The position numbers and the translations under genes were made by a program. Below, piece after piece: positions 16,386-25,063 of a stretch of DNA of 64,000 bases (position 1 is its first letter; the number at the start of each line of letters is the position of its first letter). Under the pieces are notes generated by a model. The model made no database searches. It saw only the letters and a list, made by a program, of their open reading frames with translations, and was not told the origin of the DNA. The stretch lies in the NCBI RefSeq assembly GCF_025165795.1, contig NZ_JAJAGO010000001.1, positions 620,001-684,000 on the forward strand, in the 5' to 3' direction. This stretch comes from Streptomyces gossypii. GTDB taxonomy: Bacteria; Actinomycetota; Actinomycetes; Streptomycetales; Streptomycetaceae.

Positions 16386-17872
16386 TAAAGGTGGACCATG
16401 ACGGTCTTGGTCTCGGTGTAGGCGTCCAGGACCTCGATGCCGTGTTCGCGGCCGAGACCGGACTGCTTGAAGCCGCCGAACGGCACCGTTCCGGCGCTCA
16501 TGTCGGCGTAGGCGTTCACCCACACGGTCCCGGCGCGCAGGCCGTCGGCGGTGCGGTGGGCGTGTTCGAGGTTCGTCGTCCACACCGAGGCGGAGAGGCC
16601 GTAGATGGTGTCGTTGCCCTGGGCGATGGCGTCGTCGGCATCGGTGAAGGTCATCAGCGACGCGACCGGGCCGAAGATCTCCTCCCGCACGACGCGCGCC
16701 TCGCTCCCCACGTTCTCGATCAGCGTGGGCGGCATGTAGAGGCCGTGGCCCCTCTCGCCGGACGTCTCCAGGGTGCCGCCCTCCTCGCGGGCCACGTCCA
16801 GATAGGACGACACCCGCTTGAAGTGCTCGGGCGAGACCAGCGGCCCCATCCGGGTTTCCGGGTGGAAGGGGTCCCCGAGGGTGTACGCCTTCATCTCCTG
16901 GACCAGCAGTTCCCGGAACTGTTCGCGGACGGATTCCTGGACGAAGATCCGGCTTCCGGCGACGCAGCCCTCGCCGCTGCCCTGGGCGAAACCGGCGACG
17001 GCTCCCCTGGCGGCGGCCTCCAGGTCGGCGTCGGCGAAGACGATGGTCGGCGACTTGCCGCCGAGCTCCAGCGTCACCCGCTTGAGGTCCCTGCTGGAGA
17101 CCTCCAGGATGCGCTTGCCCACGGCCAGTGAGCCGGTGAAGGAGATCTTGTCGACATCCCCGTGCTGGGTCAGCGCCTCGCCCGTGGTGACACCGTCGCC
17201 GGTCACGATGTTGACCACACCGGGCGGCAGGTCGGTGGTCTGCAGCAGCTCACCGATCCTCAGCGCTGACAGCGGTGACCAGGCGGCGGGCTTGGCGACC
17301 ACGGTGTTGCCGGTCGCCAGCGCGGGGCCCAGCTTCCAGGCGAGTTGCAGGACCGGACCGTTCCAGGCGGTGATGGCCGCCACCACACCGAGCGGCTGGC
17401 GCAGGGTGTAGCTGAAGACCGTCGGGTCGGACGGCGCGGTCTGCCCGTATATCTTCGTCGGCCAGCCCGCGTAGTGCCGGAAGACCTCCACCGAGTGGTG
17501 CACCAGCCAGCGGGTCATCCACAGCGGGCCGCCCATGTCGAGCGAGTCCAGCACGGCCAGTTCCTCGGCGTGCGCCTCGATCACGTCGGCGATCTGGAGC
17601 AGCACCCTGCTGCGCTGGTAGGGGGTGATGTCCGCCCAGGAGGGCGCCTCGAAGGCGCGCCGGGCAGCCGCCACCGCCAGGTCGACGTCCTCGGGCCCGG
17701 CGGAGGCGACGGAGGCGAGGGCCTGCCCGGTGGTGGGGTCGAAGGTCTGGAAGGTCCTGGCTGCGACCGGGGCGGTCCATGCGCCGTCGATCAGCAGCTT
17801 CTTGGCCGGGCCCTCGGTGAGGAAGGCGGGGGCCGGGCGCGCCGAGGCGTCCAGCGTGAGGGGGGTCGTCAT
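16385..17872 (-). CDS. NAD-dependent aldehyde dehydrogenase (betaine/gamma-aminobutyraldehyde type)
   Basis: 495 residues. Features are AITAWNGPVLQLAWKLGPAL near 165, catalytic Glu in LELGGKSPT near 262, catalytic Cys in GEGCVAGSRIFVQ near 297, EEIFGPVASL near 395 and VPFGGFKQSGLGREHG near the C-terminus. The AGSRIFVQ context is that of class 1/2 aldehyde dehydrogenases. AGGAG lies five bases before the ATG. It diverges from a TetR gene, and two operators that are exact reverse complements sit in the shared 98-bp gap, so it is very likely that regulator's target. Confidence 0.9.
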   Translation of the reverse strand: MTTPLTLDASARPAPAFLTEGPAKKLLIDGAWTAPVAARTFQTFDPTTGQALASVASAGPEDVDLAVAAARRAFEAPSWADITPYQRSRVLLQIADVIEAHAEELAVLDSLDMGGPLWMTRWLVHHSVEVFRHYAGWPTKIYGQTAPSDPTVFSYTLRQPLGVVAAITAWNGPVLQLAWKLGPALATGNTVVAKPAAWSPLSALRIGELLQTTDLPPGVVNIVTGDGVTTGEALTQHGDVDKISFTGSLAVGKRILEVSSRDLKRVTLELGGKSPTIVFADADLEAAARGAVAGFAQGSGEGCVAGSRIFVQESVREQFRELLVQEMKAYTLGDPFHPETRMGPLVSPEHFKRVSSYLDVAREEGGTLETSGERGHGLYMPPTLIENVGSEARVVREEIFGPVASLMTFTDADDAIAQGNDTIYGLSASVWTTNLEHAHRTADGLRAGTVWVNAYADMSAGTVPFGGFKQSGLGREHGIEVLDAYTETKTVMVHL

Positions 17873-17887
17873 GAGTGCTCCTATGCA

Positions 17888-17958
17888 AACGAACTGGTTC
17901 GTTCCTCTTGCTCGACGGTAACCCCGGCCGCTCGGCTACGCAAACGAACCAGTTCGTT
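17888..17958. promoter_or_regulatory. Twin TetR operators between divergent ALDH and TetR genes
   Basis: AACGAACTGGTTCGTT at 17888-17903 and AACGAACCAGTTCGTT at 17943-17958. Each has perfect seven-base arms (AACGAAC/GTTCGTT), and the second is the exact reverse complement of the first. The right site ends at the TAAAGT -10 hexamer of the TetR gene; the left one lies just before the ALDH ribosome binding site. Confidence 0.75.
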
Positions 17959-17970
17959 TAAAGTGCTGTC

Positions 17971-18564
17971 ATGGACAATGTGGTCATGGACAAGGGACAG
18001 GCCAGCAGGCGGCGGCTCCTGGTTACCGCCGCCGCAGAATTCGCCGCTCACGGCATCGCCGGCGCGCGCGTCGACCGCATCTCGGCCGACGCGAAGGTGA
18101 GCAAGGCGCAGATGTACGCCTACTACGGCAGCAAGGAGGATCTGTTCGACGCCGTGCTCTTTGACCAGGTCCAAGGCGTCCTCGACGCCGCCCCGCTGAC
18201 ACCGGAGGATCTACCCGGCTACGCCGTCCGCCTGTACGACGCCTATCTCGTGCATCCACAGCTCGTGCGGCTGGCCACCTGGGCACGCCTGGAGCGCAAG
18301 CCCACCGGACACCTGTTCTCCGAGGCGGACGAAAGCCCCAAGATCCAGGCCGTCATCCGGGCTCAGGAATCCGGACACATCGATGCCGCACTGCCCCCGG
18401 CCGACGTGCACTCCATGGTGATCTCCCTGGCCATGACCTGGTCACCGGGCAGCCTCACTTACACCGCGACGGCGGCCGACCCGCAAGCCGACCACGACCG
18501 CCGCCGCACCAGCCTCGCCGCCGCCGCCCACCGCGCCTTCGCTCCCGCACCGCAGGGTCATTGA
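17971..18564 (+). CDS. TetR-family regulator of the divergent aldehyde dehydrogenase
   Basis: 197 residues. The helix-turn-helix AAAEFAAHGIAGARVDRISADAKVSKAQMYAYYGSKEDL lies at about residues 20-57. The C-terminal domain resembles TetR_C types with YLVHPQLVRLATWARLERKP. TAAAGT is followed by six bases and the ATG at 17971 without a Shine-Dalgarno sequence, suggesting a leaderless mRNA. A second in-frame ATG is at 17986. The two inverted sites in the promoter region imply autoregulation. The stop codon lies inside the -35 box of the hmgA promoter. Confidence 0.86.
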   Translation: MDNVVMDKGQASRRRLLVTAAAEFAAHGIAGARVDRISADAKVSKAQMYAYYGSKEDLFDAVLFDQVQGVLDAAPLTPEDLPGYAVRLYDAYLVHPQLVRLATWARLERKPTGHLFSEADESPKIQAVIRAQESGHIDAALPPADVHSMVISLAMTWSPGSLTYTATAADPQADHDRRRTSLAAAAHRAFAPAPQGH

Positions 18565-18603
18565 CGTAGCAGGAGCTCCATTCCTATGGTCTTCCATAGG
18601 AAT
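18561..18603 (+). promoter_or_regulatory. hmgA promoter with perfect inverted repeat operator
   Basis: TTGACG (18561-18566) and TATGGT (18585-18590) are 18 bp apart. ATTCCTATGG at 18580-18589 and CCATAGGAAT at 18594-18603 are perfect 10-bp arms around TCTT and overlap the -10 box. A repressor bound here would block the promoter; the GntR gene directly downstream of hmgA is the obvious candidate. Confidence 0.65.
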
Positions 18604-18618
18604 CTAGAGGTGGGAGCA

Positions 18619-19944
18619 ATGCCGATGAGCAGCACCGAGCAGGCGCGCAAGGCGGCGGAGGGGTTGCACCACCTCTCCGGCTTCGGGAACGAGCACAGCA
18701 GCGAGGCCGTTCCAGGCGCCCTGCCCCTCGGCCGGAACTCACCGCAGCGCGCCCCCCTTGGCCTGTACGCGGAGCAGCTCAGCGGCAGCGCCTTCACCGA
18801 GCCCCGGTCCGCCAACCGCCGCTCGTGGCTCTACCGCATCCGCCCCTCGGCGGCCCACCCCCGGTTCGTGCGGGCGGAGAACGGCACGCTGGCCGGAGCC
18901 CCGTTCACCGACTCGGTGCCCGACCCCAACCGCCTCCGCTGGAATCCGCTCCCCGACCCGGCCCCCGGCACCGACTTCCTCTCCGGCCTGTGGACTCTGG
19001 GCGGGAACGGCGACGCGGCGCAGCGGGCCGGGATGGCCATCCATCTGTACGCCGCCGACTCCCCCATGACCGACCGGGTCTTCAGTGACGCCGACGGCGA
19101 ACTGCTGATCGTGCCGGAGCGCGGCGGGCTGCTGCTGCGCACCGAGTTCGGGCTGCTGCGCGCCGAGCCCGGAGACGCCGCGCTGATCCCGCGCGGCGTG
19201 CGCTTCCGGGTCGAGCCGCTGGACGCCCTGGTGCGGGGGTACGTCTGCGAGAACTACGGCCGCCCGTTCGCCCTCCCCGACCTGGGCCCGATCGGTGCCA
19301 ACGGGCTCGCGAACGCGCGGGACTTCCTGGCGCCGGTGGCGGCGTACGAGGACGAGGACCGGCCGGTCGAGGTGGTCAGCAAGTTCTGCGGCAACCTCTG
19401 GACGGCGACCTACGACCACTCCCCGCTGGATGTGGTGGCCTGGCACGGCAACCACGTGCCCTACGTCTATGACCTGCGCCGCTTCAACGTGCTGGGCAGC
19501 ATCAGCTACGACCACCCGGATCCCTCGATCTTCACGGTGCTCACCTCCCCCTCCGACACCCCGGGACTGGCGGGGGTCGACTTCGTCGTCTTCGCTCCGC
19601 GCTGGCTGGTGGGCGAGGACACCTTCCGGCCGCCCTACTTCCACCGGAACGTGATGAGCGAGTACATGGGCCTGATCGAGGGGGCGTACGACGCCAAGGC
19701 CGAGGGCTTCGTGCCCGGCGGCGGCTCGCTGCACAACATGATGTCGGCACACGGACCGGACCGGGAGACCTTCGAGGCGGCCAGCGCCGCCGAGCTGAAG
19801 CCGCAGAAGGTGGACAACGGTCTCGCTATCATGTTCGAGACTCGTTGGCCGGTGACGGCCACTCCGCAGGCGCTGGACACGAGCCGCCTGCAACAGGGGT
19901 ACGACCAGGTATGGCAGGGTCTCGAACGCCATTTCCGCTCATAA
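18619..19944 (+). CDS. hmgA: Homogentisate 1,2-dioxygenase
   Basis: 441 residues of full family length. It opens the ring of homogentisate to maleylacetoacetate in phenylalanine/tyrosine catabolism, using Fe(II). Clear family stretches are [20 protein letters not shown] at the N-terminus, [23 protein letters not shown], and the iron site region [20 protein letters not shown] followed by [15 protein letters not shown], with the His-Glu-His ligands. ATG 18619 follows GGTGGGAG; ATG 18625 is an alternative. The next steps of the pathway (maleylacetoacetate isomerase, fumarylacetoacetase) are not nearby. Confidence 0.95.
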   Translation: MPMSSTEQARKAAEGLHHLSGFGNEHSSEAVPGALPLGRNSPQRAPLGLYAEQLSGSAFTEPRSANRRSWLYRIRPSAAHPRFVRAENGTLAGAPFTDSVPDPNRLRWNPLPDPAPGTDFLSGLWTLGGNGDAAQRAGMAIHLYAADSPMTDRVFSDADGELLIVPERGGLLLRTEFGLLRAEPGDAALIPRGVRFRVEPLDALVRGYVCENYGRPFALPDLGPIGANGLANARDFLAPVAAYEDEDRPVEVVSKFCGNLWTATYDHSPLDVVAWHGNHVPYVYDLRRFNVLGSISYDHPDPSIFTVLTSPSDTPGLAGVDFVVFAPRWLVGEDTFRPPYFHRNVMSEYMGLIEGAYDAKAEGFVPGGGSLHNMMSAHGPDRETFEAASAAELKPQKVDNGLAIMFETRWPVTATPQALDTSRLQQGYDQVWQGLERHFRS

Positions 19945-19965
19945 CCGGAGCCCTTCGGAGCCGTC

Positions 19966-20724
19966 TTGACCGTTTTTGCTCCTGACTCGCTCAGTCTGAA
20001 CCGGAAACTGCCCCTCTGGTATCAGGTCTCGCAGTCCCTGCGTGCCTCGATACTGGGCCGCACCGCGGACGCGCCGCTCCGCCTGCCGACCGAGGACCGG
20101 CTGGCGGCGCACTACGGCGTCAGCGTGCTGACCATGCGCCAGGCCCTCAAGGAGCTGGAGACGGAGGGGCTGATCAGCCGGCACCGGCGGCGCGGCACCT
20201 TCATCGAGCCCGCCACCCGCCGCGCCCGTACGGTGCGGGTACTGGGCTCGGTGGACGCCATCGTGGCCCAGCAGTCCGGCGAGGAGACCACGCTGCTGCA
20301 CCACCGCGTCGGCGCGGTCCCGCCCGAGCTGGCCTCCTACTTCCCGGACATCGCCGAGACGATGACCTATCGCAGGCTGCGCCGCGACCGGGAGAGCGGA
20401 GAGCCGACGAACTGGGCGGAGAACCTGATACACCCCGAGGTCGCCGCGCATGTCGAAGCGGCCGATCTGGAACGCGGCTGGCCGATGACCAAGGTGCTGC
20501 GGGACGCGGTGGGGGTGCGGATCAGCCGGATCACCGACACCGTGGAGGCGCGGCTGGCGGACCCCGAGACGGCCCGGCTGCTGGAGGTGCCTCTGCTGAG
20601 CCCCATCCTGCACTACACGGGGGTGACCTACGACGAGTCCGGGCGGGTGGTGGACGTCGCGCGCATTCACTACCGGGGTGACCGCTTCTCGTTCGCGGTC
20701 ACCGTGGACGCCGCACCGGACTGA
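19966..20724 (+). CDS. GntR-family regulator with UTRA ligand domain (HutC type)
   Basis: 252 residues. The winged helix-turn-helix (LRLPTEDRLAAHYGVSVLTMRQALKELETEGLISRHRRRGTFIE) covers residues 40-85, and a UTRA effector domain follows from about 100. It starts at TTG 19966 with GGAG five bases upstream, 21 bp after hmgA, so the two genes are co-transcribed. It probably senses homogentisate or another tyrosine-pathway intermediate and controls the palindrome before hmgA; this is inferred from position. Confidence 0.87.
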   Translation: MTVFAPDSLSLNRKLPLWYQVSQSLRASILGRTADAPLRLPTEDRLAAHYGVSVLTMRQALKELETEGLISRHRRRGTFIEPATRRARTVRVLGSVDAIVAQQSGEETTLLHHRVGAVPPELASYFPDIAETMTYRRLRRDRESGEPTNWAENLIHPEVAAHVEAADLERGWPMTKVLRDAVGVRISRITDTVEARLADPETARLLEVPLLSPILHYTGVTYDESGRVVDVARIHYRGDRFSFAVTVDAAPD

Positions 20725-20903
20725 TCTCGGAGAAAAGGGATACCCGGGGGGATGCCGGGGGATATGGGTGCCTGGGGAGGAGTTTTCAGGGATGGCACTG
20801 CCCGGGCCGTCCCCCTCGGCCCCGGCAGCTATGCCAGCTCGGCGAGCCCACCCGCCCTGCTCCGCGAGCACGACGCTGTGGACCCGGCACCGCCGGCCCA
20901 GTG

Positions 20904-21170
20904 TCAGCCGCGCCCACCGAAGATCGATCGCCGCAACCTGCGCAGTGGCGCGAAGAGCGACACACGCGCACGCCGGGTCTTCGACCGGCTCGGAGCGGTG
21001 TCACGCCTGGTGATCTCCCGCATCAGCGTGGTTGCTTCCTCGGTTTCGACCAGCGGAACCGCGGGACCGGCAAGCACAGAGAGATGCCGGTCGAGGCGCG
21101 AGCTCGTCGCACCTGTGCCGCAGTTGATCGCGGGCACGCGCGCCCTACTGCGCACTGTTATCTGTTCCAT
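20904..21170 (-). CDS. Small conserved-looking protein of unknown function
   Basis: 88 residues, ATG 21170 preceded by GGGGAG at a normal distance. The product is basic with an Arg-rich C-terminus (LRRLRRSIFGGRG) and a central segment TEEATTLMREITRRD. I recall similar short proteins in other Streptomyces but cannot name a family. There is no signal peptide or membrane segment. A longer open frame on the opposite strand here looks less coding. Confidence 0.5.
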   Translation of the reverse strand: MEQITVRSRARVPAINCGTGATSSRLDRHLSVLAGPAVPLVETEEATTLMREITRRDTAPSRSKTRRARVSLFAPLRRLRRSIFGGRG

Positions 21171-21339
21171 GACACTCCCCACCCATACGAGGGCACCAGC
21201 CCGGGCACAGTAACCCTATCGCCAGTCCGCGACACTCCGGTATCCCGGTCACCTGATTCACCTACCCCGCAGGGCTGTTGACGAACGCTGTGCGAAAACG
21301 CACGTGCGAGGGCAGCGGCCATGCCGGATCATTACCGCC

Positions 21340-22515
21340 ATGTGTGCCGACCGCCCCGCCGACGACAGGAGCCCCGTCGTCCTGCCTTCTCCCTCGCCCG
21401 CGTCCACTCAGGCATCCGCTCAGGCACCCGCCGAGCGCTCGCTGCCCCTCCGGCTGAACCTCGACGACAACGACTCCCCCTCGGATGTCCTCGACGCCCT
21501 CTTCCTGGGCCGCTTCACCACCGGGGAGCAGCCCTCTTCGCGCAGCCACTCGGTGAGCCGGGTGAAGAAGGACCACACCCTGCTGCCGCCGGGCGCGACC
21601 GTGCTGCGGGACGCGCAGGACGACGACCGCAGCACGGTGCTGGCCGAGGGCGAGGGCTGGACGATACTGGTCTCCCGGTGGAACGACGGCGCGGACGTCA
21701 CGGTCACTGCGGTCAGCGGCGAACTGGCCGAGGAGCGCCTGAAGCAGGCGGTCGACGGCGCGGAGGACGAGCCGGAGCCGCAGCCCGAGAACGTCTCGAT
21801 GGGCTTCTGGTACCAGTCGCCCCGGCGCGGCCCCTACCGCACCACCCGCACCATCACCGCCGGCACCTGGCAGGAGGTCAGCGCGAACTACACCGCCCCG
21901 GTCGCCGACGCCATGGGCGAGCTGATGAAGATCACCCCGGACGCCGTCTCCGGTCGGCTCCTGCTGCTGCACGGGCCGCCCGGTACGGGCAAGACCTCCG
22001 CCCTGCGCACACTTGCCCGCTCGTGGCGGGACTGGTGCCAGGTGGACTGTGTACTGGACCCGGAGCGGCTGTTCAACGACATCGGCTATCTGATGGACAT
22101 CGCGATCGGGGCGGACGACTCCGAGTCGGGCCAGGAGCGCTGGCGGCTGCTGCTGCTGGAGGACTGCGACGAGCTGATCCGCGGCGAGGCCAAGTACGCG
22201 GCGGGCCAGGCCCTCTCCCGGCTGCTGAACCTGACGGACGGGCTGCTCGGCCAGGGCCGCAACGTACTGGTCGGGGTCACCACCAACGAGGACCTGGAGC
22301 GGCTGCACCCGGCGGTCGTACGGCCCGGCCGGTGCCTGGCGCGGATCGAGGTCGGCAAGCTGACCCGCGGTGAGGCGGTCGACTGGCTCGGTACGGAGGA
22401 GGGAATCGGGCGGGACGGCGCGACGCTGGCCGAGCTGTTCGCCCTGCGCCGGGGCACCTCGCCGGCATCGGTGCCCTTCCAGGGTGACCGCGCCGACGCG
22501 GGGCTGTACCTCTGA
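21340..22515 (+). CDS. AAA-family ATPase with DUF5925-like N-terminal domain
   Basis: About 391 residues. The N-terminal half (LRLNLDDNDSPSDVLDALFL onward) matches what I recall as DUF5925. The AAA module follows with Walker A LLHGPPGTGKTSALR near residue 210, Walker B LLLLEDCDE near 268, and sensor-1-like VGVTTNEDLERLHPAVVRPGR near 310. It is a cytoplasmic ATPase with unknown partner. The start is uncertain: ATG 21340 has no ribosome binding site, and GTG 21304 is in frame. Confidence 0.78.
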   Translation: MCADRPADDRSPVVLPSPSPASTQASAQAPAERSLPLRLNLDDNDSPSDVLDALFLGRFTTGEQPSSRSHSVSRVKKDHTLLPPGATVLRDAQDDDRSTVLAEGEGWTILVSRWNDGADVTVTAVSGELAEERLKQAVDGAEDEPEPQPENVSMGFWYQSPRRGPYRTTRTITAGTWQEVSANYTAPVADAMGELMKITPDAVSGRLLLLHGPPGTGKTSALRTLARSWRDWCQVDCVLDPERLFNDIGYLMDIAIGADDSESGQERWRLLLLEDCDELIRGEAKYAAGQALSRLLNLTDGLLGQGRNVLVGVTTNEDLERLHPAVVRPGRCLARIEVGKLTRGEAVDWLGTEEGIGRDGATLAELFALRRGTSPASVPFQGDRADAGLYL

Positions 22516-22520
22516 CGCCC

Positions 22521-22556
22521 GCCCGTACGGCCCTCACCGCGCTGGGCCGTACGGGC
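22521..22556. terminator. Hairpin after the AAA ATPase gene
   Basis: GCCCGTACGGCC at 22521-22532 pairs perfectly with GGCCGTACGGGC at 22545-22556, six bases after the stop codon. Confidence 0.7.
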
Positions 22557-22653
22557 CGTACGCGTTCCCGCAATCACCCTCGGGGAGTACAACCCTGCTG
22601 CCGTCCGAGGTGTCCCTGTGAAGAGAGATTCTTCTTGGGGGAAGGTTTTGACC

Positions 22654-23286
22654 ATGCGTTCTCACCGATTCCGCACCATCGCGGCCTGTGCTGCCGTCGC
22701 CTCCGCCGCCTTCGGGATGAGCCTCGCCACCGCCGGGCAGAGCCTGGCGAAGGAGCGCCCGGTCGCTCCCGCGCCCGGCTTCCTGGAGGCCGAGGAGCTG
22801 CCGCCGCACCCGTCGTCCGAGTGGCGGGCGGGCGATGTCACGGAGGGGCTGCCCGACCCGCTGCCCTTCTGTCTGGATGACGACGCCCTGCGGGAGGAGG
22901 GCGACAGCTACCACCGCACGTTCAGCACGGATCTGGACACCGGCGCGGTCCAGGTCAGCGTCACCGCGCGAAGCACCGAGGAGGCAGCCGAGGTCGCCGC
23001 CGAGCTGGAGGAGTCCGTCGCGGAATGCGCCGGTGACTGGCTCAGCGCAAATCCGGGCGGCACCGCCTCCTGGAACGACTACGGCAAGGTGGACGCAGGG
23101 GACGGCGCACATCTGTACGGCGTGTACGTCGCGCAGCCCAACTCCTCGCACAATGTCCATCTCTTCGGCGTCGGGCGGGACGGCACCACCGTGACCGCCA
23201 TCCACTGGGGCCAGATCGGCACCCTCGCGGACGCGCCCGTCCAGGACTTCCGCAAGACCACCATCACGGCGGTGAACAGGCTGTAG
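22654..23286 (+). CDS. Secreted protein of unknown function
   Basis: 210 residues. An N-terminal signal peptide runs from MRSHRFRTIAACAAVASAAF to a likely AXA-type cleavage near residue 30. The mature domain has two Cys (FCLDDDAL and ECAGDW) that could form a disulfide, and the plan of a small extracellular sensor-like domain. I cannot assign a family. ATG 22654 is chosen because GGGGAAGG lies eight bases upstream. It is a single-gene unit bounded by hairpins. Confidence 0.7.
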   Translation: MRSHRFRTIAACAAVASAAFGMSLATAGQSLAKERPVAPAPGFLEAEELPPHPSSEWRAGDVTEGLPDPLPFCLDDDALREEGDSYHRTFSTDLDTGAVQVSVTARSTEEAAEVAAELEESVAECAGDWLSANPGGTASWNDYGKVDAGDGAHLYGVYVAQPNSSHNVHLFGVGRDGTTVTAIHWGQIGTLADAPVQDFRKTTITAVNRL

Positions 23287-23306
23287 GAGGTCGCCGGAGT
23301 CCGCCG

Positions 23307-23340
23307 CCCCGGTCCGTACGGCACGCGGTACGGGCCGGGG
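23307..23340. terminator. Hairpin after the secreted protein gene
   Basis: Arms 23307-23319 and 23328-23340 (CCCCGGTCCGTAC against GTACGGGCCGGGG) pair over 13 bases with one G-T wobble and an eight-base loop. Confidence 0.7.
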
Positions 23341-23375
23341 TGCGGCCTGGGCGGCAGAGATCATAAGCTCGGTGG

Positions 23376-23996
23376 ATGGCGAAGTATTTCGATGTGCACC
23401 CGGACAACCCGCAGCGCCGCACGATGAGCGGAGTGGCCGACAGCATCCGCGCGGGCGCACTTGTCGCCTATCCGACGGACTCCTGTTTCGCCCTCGGCTG
23501 CCAGCTGGGCAATCAGGACGGCATCAACCGCATCCGCTCCATCCGGCAGCTGACCGATCGGCACCATTTCACACTGATGTGTCAGGACTTCGCCCAGCTG
23601 GGCCAGTTCGTGCACATCGACAACAGGGTGTTCCGTACGATCAAGGCGGCCACGCCCGGCAGCTACACCTTCATCCTCCCGGCGACGAAGGAGGTGCCGC
23701 GCAAGCTGATGCAGCCGAAGAAGAAGACGGTCGGCGTCCGGATCCCGGACCATGTCGTCACGCAGGCGCTGCTCGCCGAGCTGGGTGAGCCGCTGGTCTC
23801 CAGCACCCTGCTGCTGCCCGACGAACCCGAGCCGCTGACCCAGGGCTGGGAGATCAAGGAGCGGCTGGACTTCGTGGTGGACGCGGTGATCGACTCCGGC
23901 GACTGCGGCACCGAGCCGACGACCGTCGTCGACTTCTCCGGCGACGAGGCCGAGATCGTACGCCGGGGAGCGGGCGACCCCGCGCGCTTCGAGTAG
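23376..23996 (+). CDS. YciO-type Sua5/YrdC protein (threonylcarbamoyl-AMP synthase family)
   Basis: 206 residues. The YrdC fold is shown by GALVAYPTDSCFALGCQLGN near 30, HHFTLMCQDFAQLGQF near 65, PGSYTFILPATKEVPRKL near 90 and TVGVRIPDH near 120. It ends at about 206 residues without a Sua5 extension, and has STLLLP rather than the SxN motif, so it is closer to YciO than to TsaC. True t6A synthesis activity is therefore uncertain. TAAGCT lies six bases upstream of the ATG, the leaderless pattern. Confidence 0.85.
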   Translation: MAKYFDVHPDNPQRRTMSGVADSIRAGALVAYPTDSCFALGCQLGNQDGINRIRSIRQLTDRHHFTLMCQDFAQLGQFVHIDNRVFRTIKAATPGSYTFILPATKEVPRKLMQPKKKTVGVRIPDHVVTQALLAELGEPLVSSTLLLPDEPEPLTQGWEIKERLDFVVDAVIDSGDCGTEPTTVVDFSGDEAEIVRRGAGDPARFE

Positions 23997-24007
23997 CGGC
24001 CTGCGCC

Positions 24008-24385
24008 TCAGCCTTTCTGGAAGGCCGCGCGCAGCGCCTCCTCCACGGCCGCGCGTGCGGCGGCCCGGTCGGCCCCCAGCCGGTACGCGCGGTGCGCGTA
24101 CGTCTGCGCGGCCTCGGCCAGCGCGCGGTCCGCCGCGTCACCGGCTGCGGCGATGAAGGTGCCGTTGCGGCCCCGGGTCTCGATCACCCCGTCGGTCTCC
24201 AGGGTGCGGTACGCCTTGGCGACCGTGTTCGCCGCCAGCCCCAGTTCCTGCGCCAGGGCGCGTACGGTCGGCAGCCGGTGCCCGGTGGGCAGCCGTCCGC
24301 TGCGGGCCCCGTCGGCGATCTGGGCGCGCAGCTGCTCGTAGGGCGGCTCGGCCGAGGTGGGGTCCAGGCTGATCTGCTGGGGCAC
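24008..24385 (-). CDS. GntR-family regulator, short YtrA-like type
   Basis: 125 residues starting at GTG with GGAG five bases upstream. The GntR winged helix (LPTVRALAQELGLAANTVAKAYRTLETDGVIETRGRNGTFI) fills residues 36-77, with only a short helical tail, as in YtrA-type regulators that normally control ABC transporters. No transporter is adjacent, so the target is unknown. It converges on the YciO gene with an 11-bp gap. Confidence 0.85.
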   Translation of the reverse strand: MPQQISLDPTSAEPPYEQLRAQIADGARSGRLPTGHRLPTVRALAQELGLAANTVAKAYRTLETDGVIETRGRNGTFIAAAGDAADRALAEAAQTYAHRAYRLGADRAAARAAVEEALRAAFQKG

Positions 24386-24481
24386 GTGCGCTCCGGCTCT
24401 GCTCGGGAAGGGTGTGCGCGGGCGGGGGCTCGCAGGGCGGGCCGCTGCTGATTCTCCCCCTGCGGGGGCGGAGGCGCGGCC

Positions 24482-24952
24482 TCAGCCGGGAGCCCGGTCG
24501 ATGGCGAGGCGGCGGCCGACCCGGCCCAGGGCACCGGCCAGCACCTCCAGCTCCTCGGGCTCCAGGAGATCGATGAGCGAGGCGCGCACGGCCGCCACAT
24601 GTCCCGGCGCCGCCTCGCGGAGGACCCGGCGGCCCTCGTCGGTGATCACGGCCAGCACTCCTCGTACGTCCGTGGGACAGGAGCGGCGCCGCACCAGGCC
24701 ACGCCTCTCCAGTTGTCCGACCTGGTAGGTGAGCCCGCTCTTCGAGGTGATGAGCAGGTCGGCCAGTTCGGTCATCCGGATCTCACCGTGCGGGCAGGCC
24801 TCCAGTCGTACGAGGATCTCGTACTGCGGATGAGAGAGCCCTGCCTCGTCCCGTAGCTGCTGTTCCAGATGGCGGGCCACACGGTTGCTCGCCTGGAGGA
24901 AACCCTCCCAGGCTGCCATTTCGCGCTCGTCCAGCCACCGAGTCTCGTTCAT
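24482..24952 (-). CDS. MarR-family regulator of the DoxX-dioxygenase operon
   Basis: 156 residues with a MarR winged helix (HPQYEILVRLEACP, RMTELADLLITSKSGLTYQVGQLERRGLVRR, DVRGVLAVITDEGRRVL) between residues 40 and 110. It diverges from the DoxX gene, and inverted operators lie between them. A TAGAAT hexamer is six bases before the ATG with no ribosome binding site (leaderless). By analogy with MhqR and related regulators it would respond to quinones or phenolics. There is one Cys in ACPHGE and one in RRRSCPTD that could be redox sensors; this is speculative. Confidence 0.86.
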   Translation of the reverse strand: MNETRWLDEREMAAWEGFLQASNRVARHLEQQLRDEAGLSHPQYEILVRLEACPHGEIRMTELADLLITSKSGLTYQVGQLERRGLVRRRSCPTDVRGVLAVITDEGRRVLREAAPGHVAAVRASLIDLLEPEELEVLAGALGRVGRRLAIDRAPG

Positions 24953-24968
24953 GCATCTATTCTACGCA

Positions 24969-25022
24969 GTTGTTCAAATTCCAACTACGCGCTAGCCTCG
25001 ACGTTATTCGAATTTGAACAAC
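24969..25022. promoter_or_regulatory. Paired MarR operators in the divergent marR/doxX promoter region
   Basis: GTTGTTCAAATTC at 24969-24981 is the exact inverse of GAATTTGAACAAC at 25010-25022. Each half also contains a smaller dyad of the form TTCAAATT(C/T)(C/G)AA. A doxX promoter fits TTGTTC (24970-24975), 17 bp, TAGCCT (24993-24998), so the left site covers its -35 box and the right site lies just past the start point. Confidence 0.7.
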
Positions 25023-25063
25023 CTGAAGCAGCTTCCCCGAACGACCAGCTCGGAGTCCCCCTC

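Noticed and set aside
20752..21213. Plus-strand open frame of 153 codons after the GntR gene
   Set aside because: Composition is erratic and the minus-strand 20904-21170 frame has a better start signal and a more protein-like sequence.
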